DNA from: Inia geoffrensis
Taxonomy: Eukaryota > Chordata > Mammalia > Artiodactyla > Iniidae
Length of the DNA stretch: 64,000 bases
Reading direction: 5' to 3'
Assembly (NCBI GenBank): GCA_036417435.1
Contig: CM070900.1
Coordinates: forward strand, 35,069,496-35,133,495
Position numbers and translations under genes: made by a program. Below, one piece after another: positions 38,313 through 51,172 of the stretch. How positions within the stretch are numbered: the stretch's first letter is position 1; every line of letters begins with the position of its first letter. Under the pieces are notes generated by a model, which saw only the letters and a list, made by a program, of their open reading frames with translations, made no database searches and was not told the origin of the DNA.

Positions 38313-41300
38313 ATGGTAATAGGAACATACATGTGAATAACTACCTTAAATGTAAATGGATTAAATGCTCCAACCAAGAGACATAGACTGGCTGAGTGGA
38401 TACAAACACAAGACCTGTATATTTGCTGTCTACAAGAGACCCACTTCAGACCTAGGGACACATACAGACTGAAAGTGAGGGGATGGAAAAAGATATTCCA
38501 TGCAAAGGGAAATCAAAAGAAAGCTGGAGTAGCAATTATCATATCAGACAAAATAGAGTTTAAAATTAAGACTATTACAAGAGACAAAGAAGGACACTAC
38601 ATAATGATCAGGGGATCATTCCAAGAAGAAAATATAACAATTATAAATATTTATGCACCAAACATAGGAGCACTTCAATACATAAGGCAAATGCTAACAG
38701 CCATAAAAGGGGAAATTGACAGTAGCACAATCATAATAGGGGACTTTGCACCTCACTCTCACCAATGGAAAGGTCATCCAAAATGAAAATACATAAGGAA
38801 AAACAAGCTTTAAATGACACATTAAACAAGATGGACTTACTTGATATTTATAGGACATTCCATCCCAAAACAACAGAATACATTTTCTTCTCAGGTGCTC
38901 ATGGAACATTCTCTAGGATAGAACATAACATGGGTCACAAATCAAGCCTTGGTAAAGTTAAGAAAATTGAAATTGTAGCAGATATCTTTTCCGAACACAA
39001 TGCTATAAGACCAGATATCAATTACAGAAAAAAAACTGTAAAAAATACAAACACATGGAAGCTAAATAATACACTACTCAACAACCAAAAGATCACTGGA
39101 GAAGTCAAAGAGGAAATCAGAAAATACATAGAAGCAAATGACAATGAAAACACAACGACCCACAACCTACATGATGCAGCAAAAGCAGTTCTAAGAGGGA
39201 GATGGATAGCAATACAAGCCTACCTCAAGAAACAAGAAACATCTCAAATAAACAACCGGGCCTTACACCTAAAGGAACTACAGAAAGAAGAACAAACAAC
39301 ACCCAAAGTTCACACGAGGAAAGAAGTCATAAAGATCAGAGCAGAAATAAATAAAATAGAAACAAAGAAAACAATAGCAAAGATCAATAAAACTAAAAGC
39401 TGGTTCTTTGAGAAGATAAACAAAATTAATAAACCATTAGCCAGACTCATTAAGAGAAAGAGGGTGAGGACTCAAATCAATAAAATTAGGAATGAAAAAG
39501 GAGAAGTAACAACTGACACTGCAGAAATACAAAGGACCATGAGAGATTATTACAAGCAACTGTATGCCAATAAAATGCACAACCTGGAAAAAATGGACAA
39601 ATTCTTAGAAAGGCACAACCTTCCAAGACTGAAGCAGGAAGAAACAGAAAATATAAACGGACCAATCACAAGTACTGAAATTGAAACTGTGACTAAAAAT
39701 CTTCCAACAAACAAAAGCTCAGGAGCAGATGCTTCACAGGAGAATGCTATCAAACATTTAGAGAAGAGCTAACACCTATCGTTCTCAAACTCTTACAAAA
39801 TATAGTAGAGAGAGGAACACTCCCAAACTCATTCTATGAGGCCACCGTCACTCTGATACCAAGAAAAGACAAAGATGTCACAAAAAATGAAAACTACAGG
39901 CTAATATCACTCATGAACATAGATGCAAAAATCCTCAACAAAATACCAGCAAATAGAATCCAACAGCACATTAAAAGGAGCATACACCATGATCAAGTGG
40001 GGTTTATCCCAGGAATGCAAGGATTCTTCAATATGTGCAAATCAATCAATGTGTTACACCATATTAACAAATTGAAGGTTAAAAACCATATGATAATCTT
40101 AATAGATGCAGAAAAAGTTTTTGAAACAATGGGTGTTGACCCATTTATGATAAAAACCCTCCAGAAAGTAGGAATAGAGGGAACTTACCTCAACATAATA
40201 AAGGCCATATATGACAAATCGACAGCCAACATCATTCTCAGTGGTGAAAAACTGAAACCATTTCTACTAAGATCAGGAACAAGACAAGGTTGCCCACCTT
40301 CACCACTATTATTCAACATAGTTTTGGAAGTTTTAGCCACAGCTATCAGAGAAGAAAAAGAAATAAAAGGAATCCAAATCATAAAAGAAGAAGTAAATCT
40401 GTCACTATTTACTGATAACATGATACTATACATAGGGAACCCTAGGATGCTACCAGAAAACTCCTAGAGCTAATCAATGAATATGGTAAAGTCGTAGGAT
40501 ACAAAATTAATGCACAGAAATCTCTTGCATTCCTGTACACTTACAACGAACGATCAGAAAGAAAAATTAAGGAAACATACCCATTGTCCATTGCAACAAA
40601 AAGAATAAAATACCTAAGGATAGACCTACCTAAAGAGACAAAAGCCCTGTATGCAGGAAACTATAAGACACTGATGAAAGAAATTAAAGATGATACAAAC
40701 AGATGGAGAGATATACCATCTTCTTGGATTGGAAGAATCAGTATCGTAAAAATGACTATACTACCCAAAACAATCTACATATTCAACACAATCCCTATTA
40801 AACTACCAGTGACATTTTTCACAGAGCTAGAACAAAAAATTTCACAATTTGTATGGAAACACAAAAGACCCCAAATAGCCAAAGCAATCTTGAGAAAGAA
40901 AAATGGAGCTGGAAGAATCAGGCTCCCTCACTTCAGACTATACTACAAAGCTACAGTCATCAAGACAGTATGGTTCTGGCACAAAAACAGAAATATAGAT
41001 CAATGGAACCAGATAGAAAACCCAGAGATAAACCCACATACATATGGTCACCTTATCTTTGATAAACGAGGCAAGAATATACAATGGAGAAAAGAGAGCC
41101 TCTTCAATAAGTAGTGCTGGGAAAACTGGACAGCTACATGTAAAAGAATGAAATTAGAACACTCCCTAACACTATACACAAAAATAAACTCAAAATGGAT
41201 TAAAGACCTAAATGTAAAGGCAAGCACTATAAAACTCTTAGAAGATAACATAGGCAGAACACTCTGTGATATAAATCACAGCAAGATCCTTTTTGACTCA

Positions 41301-42117
41301 CCTCGTAGAGAAAGGGAAATAAAAACAAAAATAAACAAATCAGACCTAAAGAAACTTAAAAGTTTTTGCACAGCAAAGGATACCATAAACGATTGAAAAA
41401 GACAACCTTCAGAATGGGAGAAAATATTTGCAAACGAAGCAACTAACAAAGGATTAATCTCCAATATTTCCAAATAGTTCATGCAGTTCAATATCAAGAA
41501 AACAAACAACCCAATCCAAAAATGGGCAGAAGACCTAAACAGACATTTCTCCAAAGAAGATTACCGATTGCCAACAAACACATCAAAGGATGCTCAACAT
41601 CACTAATCATCAGAGAAATGCAGATCAAAACTACAATGAGGTATCACCTCACAGCAGTTAGAAGGCCATCATCAAAAAATCAAACAATAAATGCTGGAGA
41701 GGGTGTGGAGAAAAGGGAACCCTCTTGCACTGTTGGTGGGAATGTAGATTGATACAGCCACTATGGAGAACAGTATGGAGGTTCCTTAAAAAACTAAAAA
41801 CAGAACTACCATATGACCCAGCACTACTAGGCATATACCCTGAGAAAACCATAATTCAAAAAGAGTCATATACCACAATGTTTATTGCCGCTTTATTTAC
41901 AGTAGCCAAGACATAGGAGCAACCGAAGTGTCCATCAACAGATGAATGGATAAAGAAGATGTGGCACATATATACAATGGAATATTACTCAGCCATAAAA
42001 AGAAACAAAATTGAGTTATTTGAAGTGAGGTGGATAGACCTAGAGTCTGTTATACAGAGTGAAGTAAGTCAGAAGGAGGAAAACAAATACCGTATGCTAA
42101 CACATATATATATGGAA
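38313..42117 (+). pseudogene. L1 ORF2 remnant
   Basis: The start ATG is kept but a TGA arises at codon 8. The frame then breaks repeatedly. Open pieces include 38765-39772 (endonuclease end and linker), 39913-40467 (RT core, in which the active-site Ala-Asp-Asp region reads FTDN instead of FADD) and 40584-41114. At the position of the nonsense codon of the full-length L1 this copy has CAA (40845-40847). It is non-functional. Confidence 0.85.
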
Positions 42118-42954
42118 TCTAAAAAGGAATAGGACAGGAATAAAGACACAGACATAGTGAATGGACTTGAGGACATGGGGATGGAGAAGGGTAAGCTGGG
42201 ACGAAGTGAGAGTGGTATGGGCATATATATACTACCAAATGTAAAATAGCTAGCTAGCTGGAAACAGCTGCATAGCATAGGGAGATCAGCTCGGTGCTTT
42301 GTGACCACCTAGAGGGGTGGGATATGGTGGGTAGGAGGGATACGCAAGAGGGAGGGGATATGGGGATATTTGTATATGTATAGCTGATTCATTTTGTTAT
42401 ATAGCAGAAACTAACACACCATTGTAAAGCAATTATACTCCAATAAAGATGTTAAGTAAAAAATCAGCAATGTCAGGAAGTTTTTTTCAACACAGGGCCT
42501 TTGCTTTAACTTGGTAGTTCCCTTTTATGGAGTGGTACCAATAGCACTGCCTTTTTAAATGATTTTGAGCCTGGTGCATGGAAATAACACATCCCAAGAC
42601 ATAAATAACGTTCAGGTTTGCAATTCTTCCACCTTGCAATTCAGCAAATGGCATCCGTTCACTGCACTCAAAGGGAGCAGGGATCTGATGAACCACAGCT
42701 AATAGGTAGCATGTTGGCAGTTCAGTTCAGCAAGCTTGTACAAGTGCCACCCTTGGTAAGACCTATATTAAGGCCTTACCTGTATTAAGGAGGAGAGGGG
42801 CTACAGAGAAGTTATCAGACATGGTTCTTCAGCCTCCAGCATATTCTAGTGGCTGAGACCAACACATTCACAAATCCTCTATTGCAAAACTCGTCGATGC
42901 GCAGGGATTCCAGCCCAGTGCTGTGGAAACCTCAGGGTAGGAAAGAAAAGGATC

Positions 42955-43375
42955 CCCACTGAAGGAAGATGAGACGTGTCTTGGGAAAGGTGAAAGCTGA
43001 GACAAGGCCTGAAAGTGTACAGAAATGTGATGTGAGAGGTAAAGCTATTTCAAGTAACTGAAATAATTTGAACCAAGGCCTGGAGGCCAAAGGGTTACTA
43101 AAGACTGTGGGCAGAAGATAGAAGCTTTAAAAGAGGAAGAAGTATAACAGAAGATGAGGCTGCAAGATAGAGTTTTGAAGGCCTGACCAAAGAATTTGCA
43201 TTTAATTCTGAATCTACTGGGAAGGCCATCAAAAAGTTCTCCATATTTTGTTTGTTTGTTTGTTTTTAAGGCATGGAAGTAGCATTATCAGCCTGTTTGT
43301 AAACAAAGTAATAATAGCAGCATGTTTAGTGTAGATTTGAGGAAGGGGGGAAATCTAAACGGTTGTTGACTAGTC
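42955..43375 (-). mobile_element. L2-like remnant, antisense
   Basis: AAGGCCTGGAGGCCAAAG, GTTTTGAAGGCCTGACC and GGAAGGCCATCAAAAAG follow the order of an antisense L2 3' region, but divergence is high. Confidence 0.5.
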
Positions 43376-43787
43376 TGTTGAGGAAAATAAATAAAAGATG
43401 CAGACATCTGATGCTAGAGTGGAATCTTCTTAGTCCGAATATCATTAAATATTCAAATAAAACTTGAATGAATACAAATTTGCAGAAAACTTTTAGAGGT
43501 AGCCCCATCTCCCTTTTCTCTTCTATTATTGCTTTATTGGTGAGCATAGGTCATAGATTATCAAAGAGAACCAGGCCCCTGGATACTGGCAGCATCAGAA
43601 ACATCTCTTATTCCTTATAAGAGAGGTGGAACTGGGAGAAGATATTTTAATTTTGGAGCTATAAAACCTTTATTCAGAAGAAACATTCTTCTTCTCTGGG
43701 TCAGCATAGATACCAAACATTGCCTTTCCTGACTTCCATGGCAAGGCAAATGACTTTTGCTCTATAAAATCTCCTGATCACTTGCTG

Positions 43788-43956
43788 TCCAGAGGATGGT
43801 ACATGGACAAACATGTAGGAAGAACAAACATGCTTCCTACCTGGGAGGTTATTAGAAATACAGAATCTCAGTCTCTACCTACTTAATCAGTGTTTGCATT
43901 TTAACAAGGTTTCCGGGTGATTTCTATGCATATTAAATTTGAGAAGCACCAGGCTT
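43788..43956 (+). mobile_element. MER20 (hAT-type DNA transposon relic)
   Basis: GGGAGGTTATTAGAAATACA, GAATCTCAGTCTCTACCTAC, TTTTAACAAGGTTTCCGGGT and TTTGAGAAGCACC match MER20 well. Confidence 0.78.
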
Positions 43957-46319
43957 TTTTTTTTTTTTTTTCAGCTAAAAGTTCTCTTACTTTTCTATAT
44001 TACTTCAGGATTTAGGGCTCATGCATATGGAAAAAGCAGGGTTGGGTGGAGGAGAGGAATCCTGGTAGCCATAACCCAGTCTAGTTCTCCTTTCAAGACA
44101 AAACCATATAGAGTTTAAGGCAGTGCCTGACACAGAAGGGCTTTGTAAACCATAGCTACTGTTATGGTTGTTGTGGCTCTTTGTGCCTATTATTATTTTT
44201 TTCAGTTAGTTTCTCTTACCCGGACCATTATTTTAATTGCTTCAGCTCTCCAGTCACAAGAAATCATAAGAAACACTTCACAGAGCTAAACTGGCAGAAA
44301 GGGCTACCAGTTCACCCTGCTCACATACAGAGACAATAAATACTAAGTTTTGCATTGAAATCCAAATAAAGAAATGATCTTTAAGGTACAATATCTAGCA
44401 TTTGCTTGATTTTGATCAATTTCCTGTTCTGTTACATCATACAATTTGAATTTGAAAGCAGTAATAGCACAAAAAGATTATCTTTGATGTGGGACGAATT
44501 CTGGGCCATGACTTGATGGTGTCCTCACTAAGATGCCACTAGGTAATCAAGCCTGACCCATCCTAGGCCAATTATTTGGGGCTGCTTGAGGCCTAGAAAT
44601 GATTTGACAGCAGAACATTTGTGTCTAGCAGTCCATCTTAAAGGGCAGAGTGAAGAATAAAACAATTTAGGAGTCAGAGCAATCACTCAGAGTATCTTTG
44701 GAACACTTTCATTGCTGAATTAAGAGTCGTGGCTGACAAGTGAGCTTCTCTCTCTCCCTCCTGAAAAATCCCTGTAACTTTAATTGGCATTGACTGTACT
44801 CAGAATTGCACCTTTGCACTTACATACAGGCCTCTTCATGGAGTGGAGTCCATTCTGATTGTGGAGGCTTCTAATCGTGGTCACTGAATTAGTCATGAAA
44901 AAGTGTTTGCATTCTTGTTCTTATTGTAAATGGCAGTACAGTTGACCATTGAACAATGTAGCTGTTAGGGGCCCAACCATCAACACAGTCAAAAATCCCC
45001 TTCTAATTTATAGTCAGCTCTCCATACCCACGTTTTTCTGCATGCACAGTTCCACATCCATGGATTCAACCAACCGTGGATCGTGTAGTATTTCCTGCTG
45101 AAAAAAATCCTTGTATAAGTGGGCGCATGCAGTTCAAACCATGTTGTTTAAAGGTCAGTTATACTATGTTACTATTGCTATGTTGATACAATGGGAGACA
45201 GAAAATGGATAACTACCAGAGAACATTTAACAGTCCAATTGAGGAGCAAAGTGTAAATAAGTAACAGGAGAATAATAAGTCACTTTAATTTTCCACTAGG
45301 AAAAAATATGGTAGCATTGATAATTCAGTTAATTCGTCTAAATGTTCTCATCGGCCTCCCCTGTTTAATATCTTGTTACAGGTTCATATTTTTTGCATAG
45401 TAATATCCTTCTAAAATGTAACATTTACTTAGATAACAAAACAAATGTAAACTATCACTAAAGTGAGAAAAAAACTTGTTTAAATGCCATGTTATGTAAT
45501 AAGATACATAACAGTTGTGAGAATCTGTTCAGTTATTATGTAAATGTTTTTAAAATGGCATTTTTGCTCCTTAGATCTCATATAGTACATATATTTACCA
45601 GTATCTATCATTTGTATCTTATACAGATTTATAAATTTACATATTTATCCTTCCTGATCAGGGTTTTGTAACATTTCATGCAGTTTTAATTCCTCCAGGT
45701 AAATTCCAATAAATTTGTGTTTTGGTTTATTCATAGGCCAATTGAATTGATGTGGATTATGTTTTTAATGGTAACAATACAATATAATTTAATCACTCAG
45801 TTTCTGGAATCCCATGAATAAAATATAAAAGACGAATTTATTTTGCAAGACATTAATGAGGAGCTTCAGTGCATCTCCTCCTTCTGATACCTTTTAAAAG
45901 ATATCTAATTATTTTTTACTCATTATTACTATGACAGGTGTAAAGTCAGGTCATATGTATTTGCATATGTTTTATTTTTTAATTACATTGAGAGACCACT
46001 AAATATTCCTTGAGAGAACATTCAAAGAAAAGAAGAAAACTAGGTCTGCTTTCGGCTAATCTTACACAGTATATTGAGCTGGCTTTTGAACTTGACCACC
46101 CTGGCACTGTTATGGATTGTTGGTCTTTCATCTACAGAAATTGATGATGCAAGAGCATATACTTGCTTTCCATTTGCAACATTCTATCCTTGGTTAACCC
46201 AAAATGAAGTCAAGAAGACTGAGGCTTTTAAAACCAGCAGTAGCCAAGGAGCATATACAGTATCCTGCTCCATTGTGTCAGATTCCACAATCATAGGCAT
46301 CAAAATAACCTTCAAATGT
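43957..46319. other. Mostly unassigned intron sequence
   Basis: Contains a T-run at about 43955-43972 and the DNA transposon relic at 44938-45168. The rest, including an open frame at 46074-46376 that runs into L1 sequence, is unassigned. 42470-42954 is also unassigned. Confidence 0.55.
44938..45168. mobile_element. Small DNA transposon relic with terminal inverted repeats (Tigger/MER type)
   Basis: The left end CAGTTGACCATTGAACAA and the inverted right end (AACTGACCTTTAAACAA when reverse-complemented) are similar, and the inner halves are also partly complementary (CCATGGATTCAACCAACCG centre). This fits a short non-autonomous Tc1/mariner-class element. No transposase is present. Confidence 0.65.
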
Positions 46320-47186
46320 GTTTTTTTTTTTAATTGGAGTATAATTGCTTTACAATGTTGTGTTAGTTTCTGCTAACACAGCAAAGTGAATCAGCCATAT
46401 GCATACACATATCCCCTCCCTCTTGTAACTCCCTCCCTCACCCCCATCCCACCCAACTAGGCCATTACAGAGCACCTAGTTGACCTCCCTGTACAGCAGC
46501 AGGTCCCCACTAGCTATCTATTTAACACATGGTAGTGTATTTATGTCAAACCTAATATCCCAATTCATCCCACCCTCCCCTTCCACCCCCCTGTGTCCAC
46601 ACGTCTGTTCTCTATGTCTACCTTCCTATTCCTGCCCTGCAAATAAGGTTCATCTGTACCATTTTTCTAGATTCCACATATATGCATTAACATACTATAT
46701 TTGTTTTCCCTTTCCGACTTACTTCACTCTGTATGACAGACTCTAGGTCCATCTACATCTCAACAAATGACCCCATTTCAATTTTTTTATGGCTGAGTAA
46801 TATTCCATTATATATATGTACCACATCTTCTTTATCCATTCATCTGTTGATGGACATTTAGGTTGTTTCCATGTCCTGGCTATTGTGAATAATGCTGCAA
46901 TGAACATTGGTATATGTGTCTTTTTGAATTATGGTTTTCTCAGGGTATATGCCCAGCAGTGAGATTGCTGGGTCATATGGTAGGTCTATTTTTAGTTTTT
47001 TAAGTAACCTCCATACTGTTCTCCACAGTGGCTGTATCAATTTCCATTCACACCAGCAGTGCAAGAGGGTTCCCTTTTCTCCACACCCTCTCCAGCATTT
47101 ATTGTTTGTAGATTTTCTGATGATGACCATTCTGACTGGTATGAGGTGATACCTCATTGTAGTTTTGATTTGCATTTCTCTATTTT
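46320..47186 (-). mobile_element. Antisense L1 3'-end fragment
   Basis: It begins with a T-run and AATTGGAGTATAATTGC. It proceeds through the L1 3' UTR and the C-terminal part of ORF2 (minus-strand open piece 46858-47175, with [15 protein letters not shown]). It is cut at about 47186, beside the SINE at 47210. Confidence 0.85.
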
Positions 47187-47209
47187 TTTATTTTATTTAT
47201 TTATTTTTT

Positions 47210-47395
47210 TTTTCCAGTATTCAGGCCTCTCACTGTTGTGGCCTCTCCCGTTGCGGAGCACAGGCTCCAGATGCGCAGGCTCAGCGGCCATGGCTCACGG
47301 GCCCAGCCGCGTGGGATCTTCCCAGACCAGGGCACGAACCCATGTCTCCTGCATCGGCAGGCGGACTCTCAACCACCGCGCCACCAGGGAAGCCC
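47210..47395 (-). mobile_element. CHR-type SINE with a small internal deletion
   Basis: Reverse-complement copy that lacks about 10 bases (TCCGCGGCAT) between GCCCAGCCGC and GTGGGATCTT. Its flank TATTTATTTTTT (about 47198 and 47396) is a possible target-site duplication in low-complexity sequence. Confidence 0.88.
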
Positions 47396-47442
47396 TATTT
47401 ATTTTTTAAATTTATTTATTTATTTATTTATTTATTTTTGGC
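47396..47442. repeat. (TTTA)n microsatellite
   Basis: TTTA units lie between the two SINEs, probably derived from the tail of the older SINE. Confidence 0.85.
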
Positions 47443-47722
47443 TGTGTTGGGCCTTCATTGCTGTGGGTGGCTTTCTCTAGTTGTGGCAAGTGGGAGCTAC
47501 TCAGCTACTCTTTGTTGGGGTGTTCAGACTTCTCATTGCGGTGGCTTCTCTTGTTGCAGAGCACAAACTCTAGATGCGTCGGCTTCAGTAGTTGTAGCTC
47601 ACAGGCTCTAGAGCACAGGCTCAGTAGATGTGGCACATGGGCTTAGTTGCTCCACAGCATGTGGGATCTTCCCGGACCAGGGATCAAACCCATGTGCCCA
47701 GCATCGGCAGGCAGATTCTTTT
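47437..47722 (-). mobile_element. Older tRNA-derived SINE of CHR type, head truncated
   Basis: TTTGGCTGTGTTGGGCC through TTGCTCCACAGCATGTGGGATCTTCC to GGCAGGCAGATTCTT is the longer, older CHR-like SINE in reverse complement. The last tRNA-like bases (A box end) are missing where the L1 scrap begins. Confidence 0.75.
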
Positions 47723-47734
47723 TGTTTTGTTTTG

Positions 47735-47890
47735 TTTGTTTCCTTAATTTTTTTATTGAAGTATAGTTTATTTACAATGTTAGTTTCTGCTGTACAGCAA
47801 AGTGATTCAGTTACACACACACACACACACACACACACTTATATATACATTCTTTTTTTATATATTCTTTTCCATTATAGTTTATCATAG
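47735..47890 (-). mobile_element. Antisense L1 3'-end scrap with internal (CA)n
   Basis: TTTTTTATTGAAGTATAG marks an L1 3' end of the older type. A (CA)n run follows at about 47813-47838, and the next L1 3' end begins immediately after. Confidence 0.75.
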
Positions 47891-47891
47891 G

Positions 47892-49812
47892 ATTTTTTTT
47901 AACATCTTTATTGGAATGTAATTGCTTTACAATGGTGTGTTAGTTTCTGCTTTATAACAAAGTGAATCAGCTATACATATACATATATCCCCATATCTCT
48001 TCCCTCTTGCATCTCCCTCCCTCCCACCCTCCCTATCCCACCCCTCTAGTTGGTCACAAAGCACTGAGCTGATCTCCCTGTGCTGTGTAGCTGCTTTCCA
48101 CTAGCTATCGGTTTTACATTTGGTAGTCCATATATGTCCATCCCAGTCTCTCACTTTGTCCCAGCTTACCCTTCCCCCTCCCCATGTGGTGAACTCCATT
48201 CTCTAGTAGGTCTGCATCTTTATTCCCTTCCTGCCCCTAGGTTCTTCATGACCTTTTTTTTTTTTTTAGATTCCATATATATGTGTTAGCATACGGTATT
48301 TGTTTTTCTCTTTCTTACTTACTTCACTCTGTATGAGAGATGCTATGGTCCATCCACCTCACTACAAATAACTCAATTTCATTTCTTTTTATGGCTGAGT
48401 AATATTCCATTGTATATATGTGCCACATCTTCTTTATCCATTCATCTGTCAATGGACATTTAGGTTGCTTCCATGTCCTCGCTATTGTAAGTAGAGCTGC
48501 AATGAACATTGTGGTACATGACTCTTTTTGAATTATGCTTTTCTCAGGGTATAGGCCCAGTAGTGGGATTGTTGGATTGTATGATAGTTCTATTTGTAGT
48601 TTTTTAAGGAACCTCCATACTGTTCTCCATAATGGCTGTATCAATTTACATTCCCACCAACAGTGCAAGAGGGTTCCCTTTTCTCCATACACTCTCCAGC
48701 GTTTATTGTTTGTAGATTTTTTTGATGATGGCCATTCTGACTGGTGTAAGATGATATCTCATTGCAGTTTTGATCTGCATTTCTCTAATGATTAATGATG
48801 TTGAGCATTCTTTCATGTGTTTGTTGGTAATCTCTTTATCTTCTTTGGAGAAATGTCTATTTAGGTCTTCTGGCCATTTTTGGATTGGGTTTGTTTTTTT
48901 GTTATTGAGCTGCATGAGCTGCTTATAAATTTTGGAGATTAATCCTTTGTCAGTTGCTTTATTTGCAAATATTTTCTCCCATTCTGAGGGTTGTCTTTTC
49001 ATCTTATTTATGGTTTCCTTTGCTGTCCAAAAGCTTTTAAGCTTCATTAGGTCCCATTTATTTATTTTTGTTTTTATTTCCAATTCTCTAGGACGTGGGT
49101 CAAAAAGGATCTTGCTGTTATTTATGTCATAGAGTGTTCTGACTATGTTTTCCCCTAAGAGTTTGATAGTGTCTGGCCTTACATTTAGGTCTTTAATCCA
49201 TTTTGACTTTATTTTTACGTATGGTGTTTGGGAGTGTTCTAATTTCATTCTTTTATGTGTAGCTGTCCAGTTTTCCCAGCACCACTTATTGAAGAGGCTG
49301 TCCTTTATCCATTGTATATTCTTGCCTCCTTTTTCAAAGATAAGGTGACCATATGTGTGTGGGTTTATCTCTGGGCTTTCTATCCTGTTCCATTGATCTA
49401 TATTTCTGTTTTTGTGCCAGTACCATACTGTCTTGATGACTGTATCTTTGTAGTATAGTCTGAAGGCTGGGAGCCTGATCTTCCAGCTCCATTTTTCTTT
49501 CTCAAGACTGCTTTGGCTATTTGGGGTCTTTTGTGTCTCCATACAAATTTTAAGATTTTTTGTTCTCGTTCTGTAAAAAATGCCATTGGTAATTTGATAG
49601 GGGTTGCATTGAATCTGTAGATTGCTTTGGGTAGTAGAGTCATTTTAACAATGTTGATTCTTCCAGTCCAAGAACATAGTATATCTCTCCGTCTATTTGT
49701 ATCATCTTTAATTTCTTTCATCAGTGTTTTATAGTTTTCTGCATACAGGTCTTTTGTCTCCTTAGGTAAGTTTATTCCTAGGTGTTTTATTCTTTTTGTT
49801 GCAATGGTAAAT
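47892..49812 (-). mobile_element. Antisense L1 fragment, 5'-truncated
   Basis: The L1 3' end in reverse complement (AACATCTTTATTGGAATG) is followed by a long ORF2 tail open on the minus strand at 48703-49542 (279 aa) and 49398-49721. L1 similarity stops at about 49812 after GCAATGGTAAATA. The 3' UTR is of the same younger type as the 30547 and 21620 copies. Confidence 0.88.
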
Positions 49813-49834
49813 AATTCTTATTTAAAAAGAAAGT

Positions 49835-50008
49835 ATTAGCTAACCTTTTTGAGCACTATCTACCAGTTACTTTTCTAAAGTATTTTACAAGGAACAATTT
49901 ATTTTTCTGGCATAACTGCTCTGTGAAGTAGCTATTACTATTATTATCCTAATTTTCAGATGAGAAAATGGAGGACAGAGAGGCTAGGTAACTTTCCCAA
50001 CTAATACA
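49835..50008 (-). mobile_element. MIR SINE, antisense
   Basis: ATTAGCTAACCTTTTTGAGC, TTACTATTATTATCCTAATT and GGACAGAGAGGCTAGGTAAC are antisense MIR blocks in order. Confidence 0.8.
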
Positions 50009-50079
50009 TAAGGAAAAATATATAACGAAGGATTTTTGGATTATTCTCAAGGGTTATGTTATCATTGGGTGAAATTTTT

Positions 50080-50165
50080 TGAATTCACTCAAAAGATATT
50101 TATTTAATGCCAACTATGTGCCAGGTACTGTGCTAGGAGCAAGAGACAGAGATATTAACACGATG
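50080..50165 (-). mobile_element. Short L2/MIR-type 3'-end scrap, antisense
   Basis: TTATTTAATGCCAACTATGTGCCAG and CTGTGCTAGGAGCAAGAG match the common L2/MIR 3' end in reverse complement. Confidence 0.6.
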
Positions 50166-51141
50166 AATACCTTCACATTGCCAAGCATCTGGATAAACAT
50201 CCGTTGTCCAAATCCACATGTATATTAAATAATTGTGGTATTAATTCAATAATTTATCCCAAGTACCTATTCTCTGCCAGGTATTGTCTAACAAGCACTG
50301 TGTCAAATATCTGGCTTTTTGACAAAAGTCTGTATTTTATTATAATGTTTCTACCTATTAAATACCCATTAGGCATCTCCTCTACAGCTGTATTGAAATG
50401 CCATTGATATTCCCATGCCTCTGCCTACAGAGAGCTTTTGTTCCAAGATTTGTAGTGATGAATAAAAGAAGCTAAATACTGAGGAAAGGAAGCTGGAGGA
50501 CCAGAAACACACTCTTCACTAGTTTATACTTAGTCCTCTGTTGGCAGTAGTGAGTTGACTTTTCCCTTGTTCTCTTCTTTCGAATATGGCTGCATTCTAG
50601 AAAACTATTGCCTCCTTGTTTCATAAACACCTTTTTTTGTTTATACACAGATTCAATTTTACAATACATTTCTAAATATCTAGCTTGATTCTAGGAGTAA
50701 GTTGACCCTCTTTTGTTATTTTAAACTGTTTTATGAAAGGTGGGGTTGTCATTGACTCGAAACAATTTCATAACTGAGAGATGTGTACAGATAACCAATG
50801 ACAAATGGGACTTAATTTGAGTTGGAGTTCTGGACTCTGAGAGTTCCCATGGCGACATTAAGAAAGTTGCCATCTTAGAAAAAGAGCAGTTATACTTTGG
50901 GACAGACACCTGAGTTCTTAAGTTTAGGTCGCGAATATTAATGGAGTAGATTAATAAGAAGTGAGAGCTCTTATCTGAGAATCAGCTTGCTGTGTCATTC
51001 ACTTAATACCTGGGGTTTCCTTTAAAGCCAAGAGTAATTTACTTTTAAATCTAGTTTTATATGAAGAAAGACATTCTCTAACAAAACAAAGGCTCTAAAT
51101 GAGATAATGCTAATAAAAATGTTGGTGGTCTATAATCTATT
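50166..51141. other. Unassigned intron sequence before the full-length L1
   Basis: Single-copy-like, AT-rich, no recognised repeat. After the L1, 58488-59224 is likewise unassigned and is the direct continuation of this sequence before the insertion. Confidence 0.6.
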
Positions 51142-51151
51142 TAAACTCCTC
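51142..51151 (+). repeat. Left target-site duplication of the full-length L1
   Basis: TAAACTCCTC directly precedes the first base of the L1 5' UTR and is repeated exactly at 58478-58487. Confidence 0.88.
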
Positions 51152-51161
51152 GGAGGAGAAG

Positions 51162-51172
51162 AAAGATGGCGG
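51162..51172 (+). promoter_or_regulatory. YY1-type site at the L1 5' end
   Basis: AAAGATGGCGG lies 11-21 bases from the first base of the L1, the position and core (AAnATGGCGG) of the YY1 site that fixes the transcription start in human L1. Its presence supports this being a true 5' end rather than a truncation. Confidence 0.7.

Larger units (their letters stand above)
36867..42458 (+). mobile_element. Near-full-length but decayed L1, sense to GABRB2
   Basis: The element starts at about 36867 with sequence that aligns with 52757 onward in the full-length L1 (the distal part of its 5' UTR). It carries broken ORF1 and ORF2 and ends with the standard 3' end CCAATAAAGATGTTAAGTAAAA. The GC-rich head of the 5' UTR is absent, either through 5' truncation or because this is an older subfamily with another leader. 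Frameshifts and stops are frequent, so it is inactive and older than the copy at 51152. Clear target-site duplications were not found at the L1-like 5' boundary. Confidence 0.9.

Noticed and set aside
36218..42469. Possible target-site duplication AAAAATCAGCA on both sides of a 6.2-kb stretch that includes the sense L1
   Set aside because: The left copy is about 640 bases upstream of the first L1-like base, with unrelated old repeat pieces between. An 11-base match with a five-A run can occur by chance.
46074..46376. 100-aa open frame with a hydrophobic N-terminus
   Set aside because: The frame runs straight into L1 3' UTR sequence, has no recognised domain and no splice or promoter context; a chance frame is the simplest reading.
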